Source: an uncultured Steroidobacteraceae bacterium (lineage in GTDB: Bacteria > Pseudomonadota > Gammaproteobacteria > Steroidobacterales > Steroidobacteraceae). Taken from it: a DNA stretch of 9,995 nt. The translations under genes and the position numbers were made by a program. The notes beneath the pieces were generated by a model that saw only the letters and a program-made list of their open reading frames with translations, made no database searches and was not told the origin of the DNA. The stretch is from positions 1-9,995 of the forward strand of contig CATPBM010000234.1 of the NCBI GenBank assembly GCA_955652625.1, read 5' to 3'. Positions within the stretch are counted from its first letter, which is position 1. Each line of letters opens with the position of its first letter. Below are positions 1 through 6,374 of the stretch, one piece after another.

Positions 1-489
1 AACAACGGCGGCTACGCGAGCTTCATCGGGGATAAGCTCGCCAAGCGTTTCGACGCTCACCGCGTGCCTAACACGCTATTGAAGGTCGGGGAAATTGCGG
101 ATTTGAAGCTGCCCGCGAATTCGCTGGACGCTGCGCTGTTCGTCATGTCCTATCACGACATCTATTACACGCCGCGCGGCGCGAGCGGCCCAATGGGGGA
201 TGCTGCGCAGATGGTCGGCGCATTGTTCACCGCGCTCAAGCCCGGAGGCGTGGTCTTGGTACAGGATCACATTGCGAAGGCCGGCAGCGATCCGGTGGAA
301 TCGGTGAAGCAGCTGCACCGCATCGACCCCGAGGGGGTGAAACGCACCTTCGAGCAGGCCGGATTCAAGCTCGAGGCGCAGGAGGATGCGTTCAAGAATC
401 CCGAGGACGATCACAGCAAGGTGGTGTTCGATCCGTCGATTCGGCACAAGACCGATCAATTCCTGTACCAATTCCGCAAGCCGAAGTGA
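1..489 (+). CDS. Class I SAM-dependent methyltransferase, COG4798-like, 5'-truncated by the window
   Basis: The reading frame is open from base 1 and ends at the TGA at 487-489, so only the C-terminal 162 residues are present. The GTG at 64 is an internal codon, not a likely start. Visible landmarks are LPANSLDAALFVMSYHDIYY, which resembles the post-Rossmann strand of COG4798 'predicted methyltransferases', then LKPGGVVLVQDH, a typical class I methyltransferase strand-turn, then a C-terminal region with DPEGVKRTFEQAGF. The SAM-binding glycine motif would lie upstream of the window. Members of this family are usually about 250-280 residues and often carry an N-terminal signal peptide, but neither can be checked here. 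The methyl acceptor is unknown. The gene is convergent with the alcohol dehydrogenase, 42 bp away. That gap holds only a weak 4-bp hairpin (507-518) and no clear terminator. Confidence 0.85.
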   Translation, partial: NNGGYASFIGDKLAKRFDAHRVPNTLLKVGEIADLKLPANSLDAALFVMSYHDIYYTPRGASGPMGDAAQMVGALFTALKPGGVVLVQDHIAKAGSDPVESVKQLHRIDPEGVKRTFEQAGFKLEAQEDAFKNPEDDHSKVVFDPSIRHKTDQFLYQFRKPK

Positions 490-531
490 GCGGCACGCGG
501 TCACGGCGCAGGACTGCGGCTTCAGAGCGGA

Positions 532-1638
532 TCAAAACAGCACGACGCCGCGGCCCGCGCCGGCGCGCTCGAGGTCGGCGAGGGCTCGCGGGGCCTCATC
601 GAGCGAATATCTGCAGGTAATCAATTCGTCGAGCTTCAGTCGACCGGCGCGATAAAGTCCGATCAGTCGTGGAACATCGTACTGCGGGCGGGCGGACCCG
701 AAATAGCTGCCTGTCAGTGTCTTTTCACTGATGGCGAGGCGCTGGGCGTTGAGCACAATCGTGTCCTGTGGTGCGGCGATACCGACCGTGACTGCCATAC
801 CGCCCCGCCTCAATACGTTCCAAGCCTGCTCGGTGACCTTGCCGAGACCAACGCAGTCGAAAGCATAGTCCGCACCGCCGCCGGTGAGCTTGTACAGTAC
901 CTTGCCGAGCTGCTCGTGACTGGTGCCGTCCACCGTGTGCGTCGCACCGAAGTGCATCGCGAGTGCGAGGCGCTCGGCGCGGGTGTCTACGGCGACCACC
1001 ATCCGCGCGCCGGCAAGGGCGCAGCCTTGCAGGACATTGAGCCCGACGCCACCACATCCGAACACCACGGCGACTGAACCCGCCGCGAGCCTCGCGGTAT
1101 TGATGACCGCACCGACACCGGTCATCACGCCGCAGGCGAGCAGCGCGGCCTTGTCGAGCGGCATGTCGCCGGGGATCTTGATCAGGTTGTCGCTGTGTAC
1201 GGTCGCGTACTCAGCCATGACGCCGCAGCCGCAGAACACGTTGAGCGGCCGGCCTTGCGCGTCGCGGGTACGCACCGTCCCGTCCGGCAGCGTATAGAGC
1301 GCCTGCAGCGAGCGCGCGCAAAGTTGCGGTCGGCCGCTCTGACAGTAGGCGCAATGCCCGCACATGCTGACGAATGAGGTAATTACGGAATCACCTGGCT
1401 TCAAATCGCGCACTCCCTCGCCCACGTCTGTGATGGTGCCGGCGCCTTCGTGGCCGATGATCAGCGGCAGCGGGTAGCCGATGGTGCCGTTCGTTGCCGA
1501 GAGATCGCTGTGACAGACTCCGCACGCGCTCAGGCGAACGGTCGCCTCGCCCTGGTGCGGCGGCTCGATGTCGATCTCCTCGACGCTGACGGGCTTGCCA
1601 AGCGTGCGCGCAACTACCGCCTTGGCCCGCCGACTCAT
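532..1638 (-). CDS. Zinc-dependent medium-chain alcohol dehydrogenase (NAD-type)
   Basis: A full-length 368-residue medium-chain dehydrogenase expected to oxidise an alcohol to an aldehyde, or the reverse, with NAD. The catalytic zinc ligands are visible as C42 in GVCHSD, H63 in IGHEGAG and C169 in LLACGVMTG. The structural zinc lobe has four cysteines, C93, C96, C99 and C107. The nucleotide-binding turn is FGCGGVGL (193-200), with D218 ending the second strand, which favours NAD over NADP. The stretch LPDGTVRTRDAQG is typical of the class III-like ADH branch, but I do not call it formaldehyde dehydrogenase because the sequence is not close to FrmA by eye; the substrate is unknown. The ATG at 1638 overlaps the stop of the upstream membrane-protein gene (ATGA) and is preceded by GAGGTGG as ribosome binding site. 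It is the last gene of a three-gene minus-strand unit. Confidence 0.95.
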   Translation of the reverse strand: MSRRAKAVVARTLGKPVSVEEIDIEPPHQGEATVRLSACGVCHSDLSATNGTIGYPLPLIIGHEGAGTITDVGEGVRDLKPGDSVITSFVSMCGHCAYCQSGRPQLCARSLQALYTLPDGTVRTRDAQGRPLNVFCGCGVMAEYATVHSDNLIKIPGDMPLDKAALLACGVMTGVGAVINTARLAAGSVAVVFGCGGVGLNVLQGCALAGARMVVAVDTRAERLALAMHFGATHTVDGTSHEQLGKVLYKLTGGGADYAFDCVGLGKVTEQAWNVLRRGGMAVTVGIAAPQDTIVLNAQRLAISEKTLTGSYFGSARPQYDVPRLIGLYRAGRLKLDELITCRYSLDEAPRALADLERAGAGRGVVLF

Positions 1639-2171
1639 GTTGCCACCTCGCCTCGGCTGCGCGCTGCCCAGCGCAGCAGCCCAATGGCGTAGACGCAGTA
1701 GTAACCGGCCAGCGTACTGACGAGCAGCAGCGTGAGCGGAGTGAGAGCGCTCGCGGAAGGCGGCGGCGCACCCACCGTCGAACCGGGCAGCCCTCCGACG
1801 AGGAAGCGATACGCGATGCGGGCGAGGAGGAGCGTAGACAGCAGCACACCAAGGTGCGCGCTCGGGGTGTAGTACACGCCGTCTGCGGATGCCTCAAAGC
1901 GCGTAAGACGCAGGCCGAGTCCGCCCAGGCCGATCCCTATCGCAACCCCACACGCCAGGGACGCTTCGGCTAGCGGCAGCGAGCGTGTGGCGAGCGCCAG
2001 CAGCGCGATCAGCAGGGGGAAAATGGCGAGGGTGAGCCAGGGGCGCACCGCAGACAGTCGCTGACGTCCGATCGTGCGCCGGATTCGCGCGTACATGCGC
2101 CACGCAATCAGTGCGATGATCGCGACCGTAAACAGCGCTTGCGATGAGATGTGTTGCGGCATCGGGCTCAT
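1635..2171 (-). CDS. Five-helix inner-membrane protein, CcdC/DUF1453-like
   Basis: A 178-residue hydrophobic protein with likely membrane segments at about 10-27, 46-62, 68-87, 107-125 and 145-167. After the first helix comes a basic stretch (YARIRRTIGRQRLS). After the third comes the soluble-looking motif RLTRFEASADGVYYTPSAHLG, followed by LLLARIAYRF. From memory, this GRQ-x-L plus RxTRFE...YTP...RLAYR pattern matches proteobacterial proteins annotated as DUF1453/CcdC-like, whose function is not established. The fifth helix after a Pro/Ala-rich linker (128-145) may be an extension. I start at the ATG at 2171 because it makes an ATGA overlap with the stop of the HTH gene. A GTG at 2180 and an ATG at 2162 in the same frame are alternatives. 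Its stop overlaps the start of the alcohol dehydrogenase, so translation is probably coupled through the unit. Confidence 0.75.
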   Translation of the reverse strand: MSPMPQHISSQALFTVAIIALIAWRMYARIRRTIGRQRLSAVRPWLTLAIFPLLIALLALATRSLPLAEASLACGVAIGIGLGGLGLRLTRFEASADGVYYTPSAHLGVLLSTLLLARIAYRFLVGGLPGSTVGAPPPSASALTPLTLLLVSTLAGYYCVYAIGLLRWAARSRGEVAT

Positions 2172-2464
2172 CTCAACCACGGGCGAAGGATGCGCCTGAG
2201 CGGCGCGGTCACCGTGGCCTTCAGCTCAGGGTCGAGCAGCCGCCGGCGCTTCAGGTGGCGAATGGAGCTTTGGACGCTCGATTTCGACAGGCCGGTCCGG
2301 GTCGCGATGGACTGCAGACTCATGGAGATCGAGTCGCGCTGACCTTGGCGAGTGTGCCGCAGGAGGAACAGGTAGACGACGAACGCCGCCGGCCGCCGGT
2401 CATGACCGACCAGATCCGGCATCAGCACGTCCGTCACATAGGCATCGATCGTCAAGCGCTGCAT
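2168..2464 (-). CDS. Small winged helix-turn-helix protein, probable transcriptional regulator
   Basis: A 98-residue protein whose core, SLQSIATRTGLSKSSVQSSI followed by RHLKRRRLLDPE (about 49-80), reads as a helix-turn-helix with recognition helix and start of a wing, as in HTH_36/MarR-like winged helices. A preceding hydrophobic helix (AAFVVYLFLLRH) fits the usual first helix of such a domain. There is no effector domain, so it is either a simple DNA-binding repressor or a dimeric regulator. The frame stays open to 2962, but that would run across the whole opposite VOC gene. I therefore choose the ATG at 2464; an ATG at 2518 is possible. Neither has a clear Shine-Dalgarno site. Its TGA overlaps the ATG of the membrane-protein gene. 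It is the promoter-proximal gene of the HTH-membrane-ADH unit and may control that unit, the divergent VOC gene, or both (inference). Confidence 0.75.
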   Translation of the reverse strand: MQRLTIDAYVTDVLMPDLVGHDRRPAAFVVYLFLLRHTRQGQRDSISMSLQSIATRTGLSKSSVQSSIRHLKRRRLLDPELKATVTAPLRRILRPWLR

Positions 2465-2465
2465 G

Positions 2466-2488
2466 GCATTTAATACTATAGCATTTAA
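2466..2488. repeat. AT-rich direct repeat GCATTTAA x2, possible operator
   Basis: GCATTTAA occurs at 2466-2473 and again at 2481-2488, 15 bp apart start to start, inside a distinctly AT-rich island in otherwise GC-rich DNA. It sits immediately upstream of the HTH gene start and in the divergent gap with the VOC gene. The position suits an autoregulatory operator for the HTH protein. That is inference from position and repetition only. Confidence 0.4.
2475..2480 (-). promoter_or_regulatory. Possible -10 box (TATAGT) for the HTH operon
   Basis: Read on the minus strand, TATAGT lies between the two GCATTTAA repeats. A start site about 7 nt downstream would be at about 2468, leaving only a few bases before the ATG at 2464. 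The mRNA would then be nearly leaderless, which agrees with the lack of a Shine-Dalgarno site. No recognisable -35 box is found 16-18 bp upstream, so this is tentative. Confidence 0.3.
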
Positions 2489-2496
2489 AGATGCGG

Positions 2497-2516
2497 GCAC
2501 GCCGCACGCCGCACGC
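2497..2516. repeat. Tandem heptamer GCACGCC, about 2.9 copies
   Basis: GCACGCC occurs at 2497-2503 and 2504-2510, and GCACGC at 2511-2516, in the divergent regulatory gap between the HTH and VOC genes. The heptamer ends just before a CATAAT (2516-2521) that could be the -10 of the VOC gene. It may be a simple-sequence accident of GC-rich DNA or a binding-site array. Confidence 0.4.
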
Positions 2517-2551
2517 ATAATGGGCTTTGCGCAATGGAAGAGGCCCCGCAG

Positions 2552-2917
2552 ATGATTACCCACCTCAAGTTCGTCGGCATCCCGGTCACGGACCAGCGCC
2601 GTGCCCTCAAGTTCTATACCGAGCAGCTCGGGTTCGAAGTGGCGACCGACCAGCCCTTCGATGAGAAGCAGCGCTGGATCGAGCTGCGGATCGCGCACTC
2701 GCAGACCGGGGTCGTACTGTTCACCCCCGAGGGGCACGAGAACCGCGTAGGCACTTTCTTCAACGGCTCCTTTGCCTGCGATGACGTCGAAGCCACCTAT
2801 CGGCAGCTGCGCCAGCGCGGCGTGGAATTTACCGGCGAGCCGCAGAAGCAGCCGTGGGGCACGTTTGCGACATTCACGGATCCGGACGGGAACCAGTTCG
2901 TGCTTGGATCGCGCTAA
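2552..2917 (+). CDS. VOC (glyoxalase-fold) family protein, probably without the usual metal site
   Basis: A 121-residue single-domain VOC protein. The first beta-alpha-beta unit, FVGIPVTDQRRALKFYTEQL, and the closing strand, WGTFATFTDPDGNQFVLGSR, are characteristic of the superfamily, which includes glyoxalases, extradiol dioxygenases and resistance proteins. By eye alignment, the position of the first metal-binding His is F7, and the C-terminal Glu of the usual N-x-x-E-L motif is V117. The protein may therefore bind no metal or use other ligands such as E44. The substrate is unknown. I start at the ATG at 2552 because GGAAGAGG (2536-2543) lies 8 nt upstream; the in-frame ATG at 2534 overlaps this site and is unlikely. 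It is divergent from the HTH regulator and convergent with the metallohydrolase gene. Confidence 0.88.
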   Translation: MITHLKFVGIPVTDQRRALKFYTEQLGFEVATDQPFDEKQRWIELRIAHSQTGVVLFTPEGHENRVGTFFNGSFACDDVEATYRQLRQRGVEFTGEPQKQPWGTFATFTDPDGNQFVLGSR

Positions 2918-2926
2918 AAGTCGGCA

Positions 2927-2940
2927 GCCGCCCGGGCGGC
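2927..2940. terminator. GC palindrome between convergent genes, possible bidirectional terminator
   Basis: GCCGCCCGGGCGGC is a perfect 14-bp palindrome in the 44-bp gap between the stop of the VOC gene (2917) and the stop of the metallohydrolase gene (2962). As RNA it can form a 5-bp GC stem with a CCGG loop. There is no T tract on either side, so an intrinsic-terminator role is uncertain. Confidence 0.3.
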
Positions 2941-2961
2941 ATCGCGGGTCCTGTGGCTGCA

Positions 2962-5490
2962 CTACTCGAGGTTCTCGTACACCGTCCTGGCTTCCCTGAG
3001 CTTCTGCAGCACAGCGGTCTTCTCTGCCGCCGAGTTCCAGTCCGGATAGCCGGCGGTTGTCTGCAGCAGATGATCAATCCACGCCTCGAAATAGCGCGCG
3101 TCCTGCCGCGAGTGCGGCTGGGCACCGCCCACCGACACATAGATCGGACTGGTGGTCGCGTAGACAAAGTTATCGAGGACTGGATATTGCGCGCGGGCGC
3201 TGAAGGCCCGCAGCACACACCACCCGCTCGTGCTGATCGGCAATGTGCCGCTCACTTGAAGCGCCTCGTGCCGGGCATCGAGGGCGAGCTCGCGGACGAT
3301 CTGTCCGTTGCAGACCACCTGGGCATGATCAACGGGCACGATGGAACGCAGGCGCGCGGTAAAGGGCAGGCGCTGCCTGTGCTCGAGCTGCAGGATCGAG
3401 CCGATGGGATTGCCGGCAATGGAAAAATCGAGCAGCGGTCCGTTGGTGGCGAACGTGCGTCCCTCTCGCAGCGCCCTAAGCCAGGCCTCGCTGTTGACCG
3501 AATCGTCCGCCACCGAGGCATAGACGCGGTTTAAACCGACTGGTCCGCGCAGGGTCGCATAGTTGGCCATGGCGTCGGTGCCGCCGGCTGCCGGAATCCT
3601 GAATCCCAGGTTGAGCAGGCGATACCACACCGAGGCCGTCGCCTGGTGATCCGCGAACGACACGATTTCCATGTAGTCGACCTTGCCCAGCGCGACATCC
3701 ACCGGCAGTTCGTCGGCGTCGGTATGGGCCGGTCTGGTCAGCGGGCGTGGCTCCTCCTCGAAGGGATGCACGTACCCGACCAGCGCGCCTTGCGCGTGCG
3801 CCATGTCCGCGACGTCCGCGTTGGTCGGAGCGAGGCTTGCCGCCGCCGTGTGCGGGTAGCCGGCATAGCCGGGCAGAAGGATGTTGCCGCGAATGCCCAG
3901 CAGGCCGAGGTGGCCCCAGTAGCTGGTATGGAATTCCTGGCCGTGAACCACGAGCGTCCCGGGTTTCGAGGCCGGGTCCACTCCGCGCCCGCCGTAGGCG
4001 ATATCCGGTATGCGCTGCTCCTTGTTCACGATGAGGTTCTCGACGATGTTGAGATCCTCCGCCTGCGCCTGGAAAACCAGATGCTCCGGCGTGTTGCGGT
4101 AGTGACCGCCGTAGTTCATGTGCACGTGCACATCGGCGCTCACCCAGCGCCGACCGGGGGTGTCGGGCCACGGCCGCGCCGCCAGCACGAGTGTGACGTC
4201 CGTGGTAGTTCCCGCGCTCACCTGTACGCTGCGACGCTCGGGCGTGCGTTCGAAGCCCTTCATCAACTCGATACTCACGGTGCCCGCAGGCACTTCGACG
4301 AAATCCTCACCGGAGGTATGGAAATAGCGGGCTTCGAACGGATATTCGTGGCGATCAAATTCCGCATGGTGCATCCACGCCCGGGCCGGGGCATAGAACC
4401 GCCCCGCCGCATCCCTCACCACGGCCCGCGCCGGGGTCGGCGCGCCATGCTCATCGCGCACCAACAGGTGCACGATCCCGCCCGCACGCCGCTGGTGTCT
4501 CTCGGTGACCTCGAGTTGCCGCGAGCTGCCGCCGGGCAGCCGCAGCAGACGCAATTGCGTGTCGCCCTCCCGGTTTGAGATGAATGCGATCAGGCGGCCG
4601 TCCGGGGACCACCGCGGGCTGGTTTCATCCCAGTCCCCGTAGGTGATGGGAAACGGATCGCCGCCGCCGGCAGGCATCAGCCACAACTGCTGCCAGTTGC
4701 GCCCGAGGTAGGAGCTGTAGACGATCCGCGTGCCGTCTGGGGAGAAGTCCGGCCGCGCCTGCCAGCTGGTTTCCTCGTAACGCAGCTCGCGGGGCTCAGA
4801 CTCCGGCACGGCGCGCTCGAGCCAGAATCCACCGGTGCCATGGATGCGACCACGGTTGGAGACGTAGAGGATCGCCTGACCATCGCGGGCCCAGGTGGGA
4901 TTGATCTCGTGATCGTAGGCGCTGTAGTAGTAGCGCGGCAGGGCGCTCTTATTCTCCCCGGTGAGCCGCATGGGCGCGCCGAGGACTCCATCGCGCACCT
5001 CGGCCGCGAACACGTGAAAATGGCGATGGTAGGCCGTCGAGACGTACAGCACTCGCCTGCCGTCCGGAGACCAGCGCGGCTCGACATTGACTGCCCCGCC
5101 ATGCGTCAGCTGCGATGCCTGACCGGAGCGCAAATCCAGGAGCCAGAGCTCGATCGCCGCGCCCGAACTTGAGGCGTAGACGATGAAGTGACCGTCGGGC
5201 GACCAGTCCGGCTGGTAGTCGTAGCCGGGGCCATCGGTCAACTGCTCCGCGATGGTCGAATCGATCTTCTGGCGCCACAGCGAGCCGGCCATCGAGTAGA
5301 CCACTTCGCGCGAATCCGGCGCCCAGGCGACGCTGCTCGGGCCGCTGGTCAGCTGTGGCAGATACATCTCATTGTAGTAATAGGAGTGCGGCAGATCGAT
5401 CGGGGGTGCGACCGCTTGTGGCTGCGCGCTGAGACAGCTGCCCGCCAGCCAGAGCAGCAACTGCGAGCTGAATTGCAGGTGCCTTGCCAC
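2962..5490 (-). CDS. Exported CehA/McbA-like PHP-type metallohydrolase with N-terminal TolB/PD40 propeller
   Basis: An 842-residue multidomain protein. Residues 1-22 form a signal peptide (hydrophobic LLLWLAGSCLSA, probable cleavage before QPQ); C19 gives only a poor lipobox. Residues about 50-320 hold six PD40/WD40-like propeller repeats, recognisable from PDWSPDG, PRWSPDG, PTWARDG, PDFSPDG and similar motifs. Residues about 337-437 look like a beta-sandwich resembling a carboxypeptidase regulatory-like domain. Residues about 449-700 match the CehA/McbA metallohydrolase type of PHP domain: SADVHVH (D453, H455, H457), GQEFHTSYWGH (E519, H521, H527), YVHPF (H575) and AGGTDAM (D639) are the likely metal ligands. 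Named family members hydrolyse carbaryl, but most have unknown substrates, so the substrate here is open. The site is probably periplasmic. I use the GTG at 5490, with AGGGGG (5500-5505) 9 nt upstream; the ATG at 5550 would put 20 residues before the signal peptide. Confidence 0.9.
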   Translation of the reverse strand: MARHLQFSSQLLLWLAGSCLSAQPQAVAPPIDLPHSYYYNEMYLPQLTSGPSSVAWAPDSREVVYSMAGSLWRQKIDSTIAEQLTDGPGYDYQPDWSPDGHFIVYASSSGAAIELWLLDLRSGQASQLTHGGAVNVEPRWSPDGRRVLYVSTAYHRHFHVFAAEVRDGVLGAPMRLTGENKSALPRYYYSAYDHEINPTWARDGQAILYVSNRGRIHGTGGFWLERAVPESEPRELRYEETSWQARPDFSPDGTRIVYSSYLGRNWQQLWLMPAGGGDPFPITYGDWDETSPRWSPDGRLIAFISNREGDTQLRLLRLPGGSSRQLEVTERHQRRAGGIVHLLVRDEHGAPTPARAVVRDAAGRFYAPARAWMHHAEFDRHEYPFEARYFHTSGEDFVEVPAGTVSIELMKGFERTPERRSVQVSAGTTTDVTLVLAARPWPDTPGRRWVSADVHVHMNYGGHYRNTPEHLVFQAQAEDLNIVENLIVNKEQRIPDIAYGGRGVDPASKPGTLVVHGQEFHTSYWGHLGLLGIRGNILLPGYAGYPHTAAASLAPTNADVADMAHAQGALVGYVHPFEEEPRPLTRPAHTDADELPVDVALGKVDYMEIVSFADHQATASVWYRLLNLGFRIPAAGGTDAMANYATLRGPVGLNRVYASVADDSVNSEAWLRALREGRTFATNGPLLDFSIAGNPIGSILQLEHRQRLPFTARLRSIVPVDHAQVVCNGQIVRELALDARHEALQVSGTLPISTSGWCVLRAFSARAQYPVLDNFVYATTSPIYVSVGGAQPHSRQDARYFEAWIDHLLQTTAGYPDWNSAAEKTAVLQKLREARTVYENLE

Positions 5491-5520
5491 GACAGACTTC
5501 CCCCTACGGCACGGACCGAC

Positions 5521-5526
5521 AGTATA
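5521..5526 (-). promoter_or_regulatory. Possible -10 box (TATACT) for the metallohydrolase gene
   Basis: TATACT on the minus strand would give a start site near 5514, about 24 nt before the GTG at 5490 and upstream of its AGGGGG ribosome binding site. The -35 position (about 5544-5549) reads TGCGCC and is poor. A weak inverted repeat TGGCGC/GCGCCA (5543-5548 and 5566-5571) overlaps it. If functional, the metallohydrolase gene has its own promoter separate from the SRPBCC gene 89 bp upstream. Confidence 0.35.
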
Positions 5527-5579
5527 GGATCGCGCCGGCCCATGGCGCATGAGCTTGCGCGGCTAGCGCCAGGCCCGGG

Positions 5580-6182
5580 CTATCTGGCTTGTTGCGCCTG
5601 ATTCCTCAAACCGGCGAGCGCGGCGGGCAGGTCCTTGCGCAAGGTACGGGTCACGAGAATGTGCGGGATCCAGAATCCCGGGTTGAGGTACACCTCATAT
5701 TCAACAACCGTCGCGGACGCGTCTGGTATCTCCACCAACACCCACACGCCCTCCTCTTCCTTGAGGTCGCCGCTTATGCGCCGGAAGTCGATCCGATGGG
5801 GTCGGTCATATTGCGCACGAAACACGTAGTCGACGCTCGGCATCAACCATGAATACCGGACCTCGTGCTCGATGTCTGCCCAGCTGCCATCCGGCGCCCC
5901 GCCAACCCGGCGACAGCGCTTGAGGCCGGGCACGAACGACACCGCCTGCCGGCAGTCGGTCATGACCTTCCAGATCGCCTCCGCGGGCGCGTTGATGCGC
6001 ACCGCGGCACGGACGCTGCCCTGCGGATGCGCCGGATCCATCGTGCCCGCGCTTTGCACGACCACCTCACCCGCCGCGAGCCGCCGCTGCACTGCGGGGT
6101 CGGCGAGCCAACCCGTTTGCGCCGCCACCGCCAGCGGCTGCAGCAGCGTCATCGAGAGCAGTATCGGCCTTAAGTTGCGCAC
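5580..6182 (-). CDS. Exported SRPBCC/START-like (polyketide cyclase/dehydrase-type) protein
   Basis: A 200-residue protein with a Sec signal peptide (RNLRPILLSM to LAVAA, likely cleavage AVAA|QTG). The following domain has the SRPBCC hallmarks: VRAAVRINAPAEAIWKVMTD, then VPGLKRCRRV, a strand pair around WADIEHEVRYSWLMPSVDYV and YDRPHRIDFRRISGDL, and the long C-terminal helix beginning near IPHILVTRTLRKDLPAAL. This helix-grip fold forms a hydrophobic pocket and is used for lipid or polyketide binding and cyclisation; the ligand here is unknown. The GTG start at 6182 has no good Shine-Dalgarno site but gives a well-formed signal peptide; the in-frame ATG ten codons later would cut its basic end. 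A TTGCCA upstream could be a -35 box but no matching -10 is seen. It lies 89 bp upstream of the metallohydrolase gene on the same strand, so the two may be co-expressed. Confidence 0.85.
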   Translation of the reverse strand: MRNLRPILLSMTLLQPLAVAAQTGWLADPAVQRRLAAGEVVVQSAGTMDPAHPQGSVRAAVRINAPAEAIWKVMTDCRQAVSFVPGLKRCRRVGGAPDGSWADIEHEVRYSWLMPSVDYVFRAQYDRPHRIDFRRISGDLKEEEGVWVLVEIPDASATVVEYEVYLNPGFWIPHILVTRTLRKDLPAALAGLRNQAQQAR

Positions 6183-6374
6183 GGTGCTGGAATGGGGTCG
6201 GTCTGGTGAGTCCTGGCAAGGCGCGCCCTGAAGATTGCGGCGTGCCGAGGGGCGTTCGTGAGTGCCCGCGAATACGCCGGGCGTTCATTGCGCGCTGGGG
6301 AGAGGCGCAAATGCGTGTTCCGCTCGCAAGGCGCTGTAACATCAGCCAGCAGTACTGCAAGGAGAGTTCGGCCG

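Noticed and set aside
76..504. 142-codon minus-strand open frame opposite the methyltransferase
   Set aside because: Shadow of a recognisable methyltransferase frame; no motifs of its own.
507..518. Small hairpin CGCA-GGAC-TGCG between the methyltransferase and dehydrogenase ends
   Set aside because: A 4-bp stem without a T tract is too weak to call a terminator.
2465..2962. N-terminal extension of the HTH frame to 2962
   Set aside because: It would be antisense to the entire VOC gene, and the added residues look like no domain.
2854..3534. 226-codon plus-strand open frame across the end of the VOC gene and the metallohydrolase 3' end
   Set aside because: It overlaps two well-supported genes, one of them antisense, and has no family features.
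3646..4578. 310-codon open frame on the plus strand inside the metallohydrolase gene
   Set aside because: It lies fully antisense to a gene with clear domains, shows no recognisable motif, and is expected by chance in GC-rich DNA.
5061..5330. Recurring SPDG-coding repeats in the metallohydrolase gene that look like a DNA repeat
   Set aside because: They are explained by the PD40 propeller repeats of the protein, not by a separate DNA element.
6258..6374. N-terminal extension of the second VOC gene
   Set aside because: A strong AAGGAGAG site precedes the ATG at 6375, and the family begins at that point.
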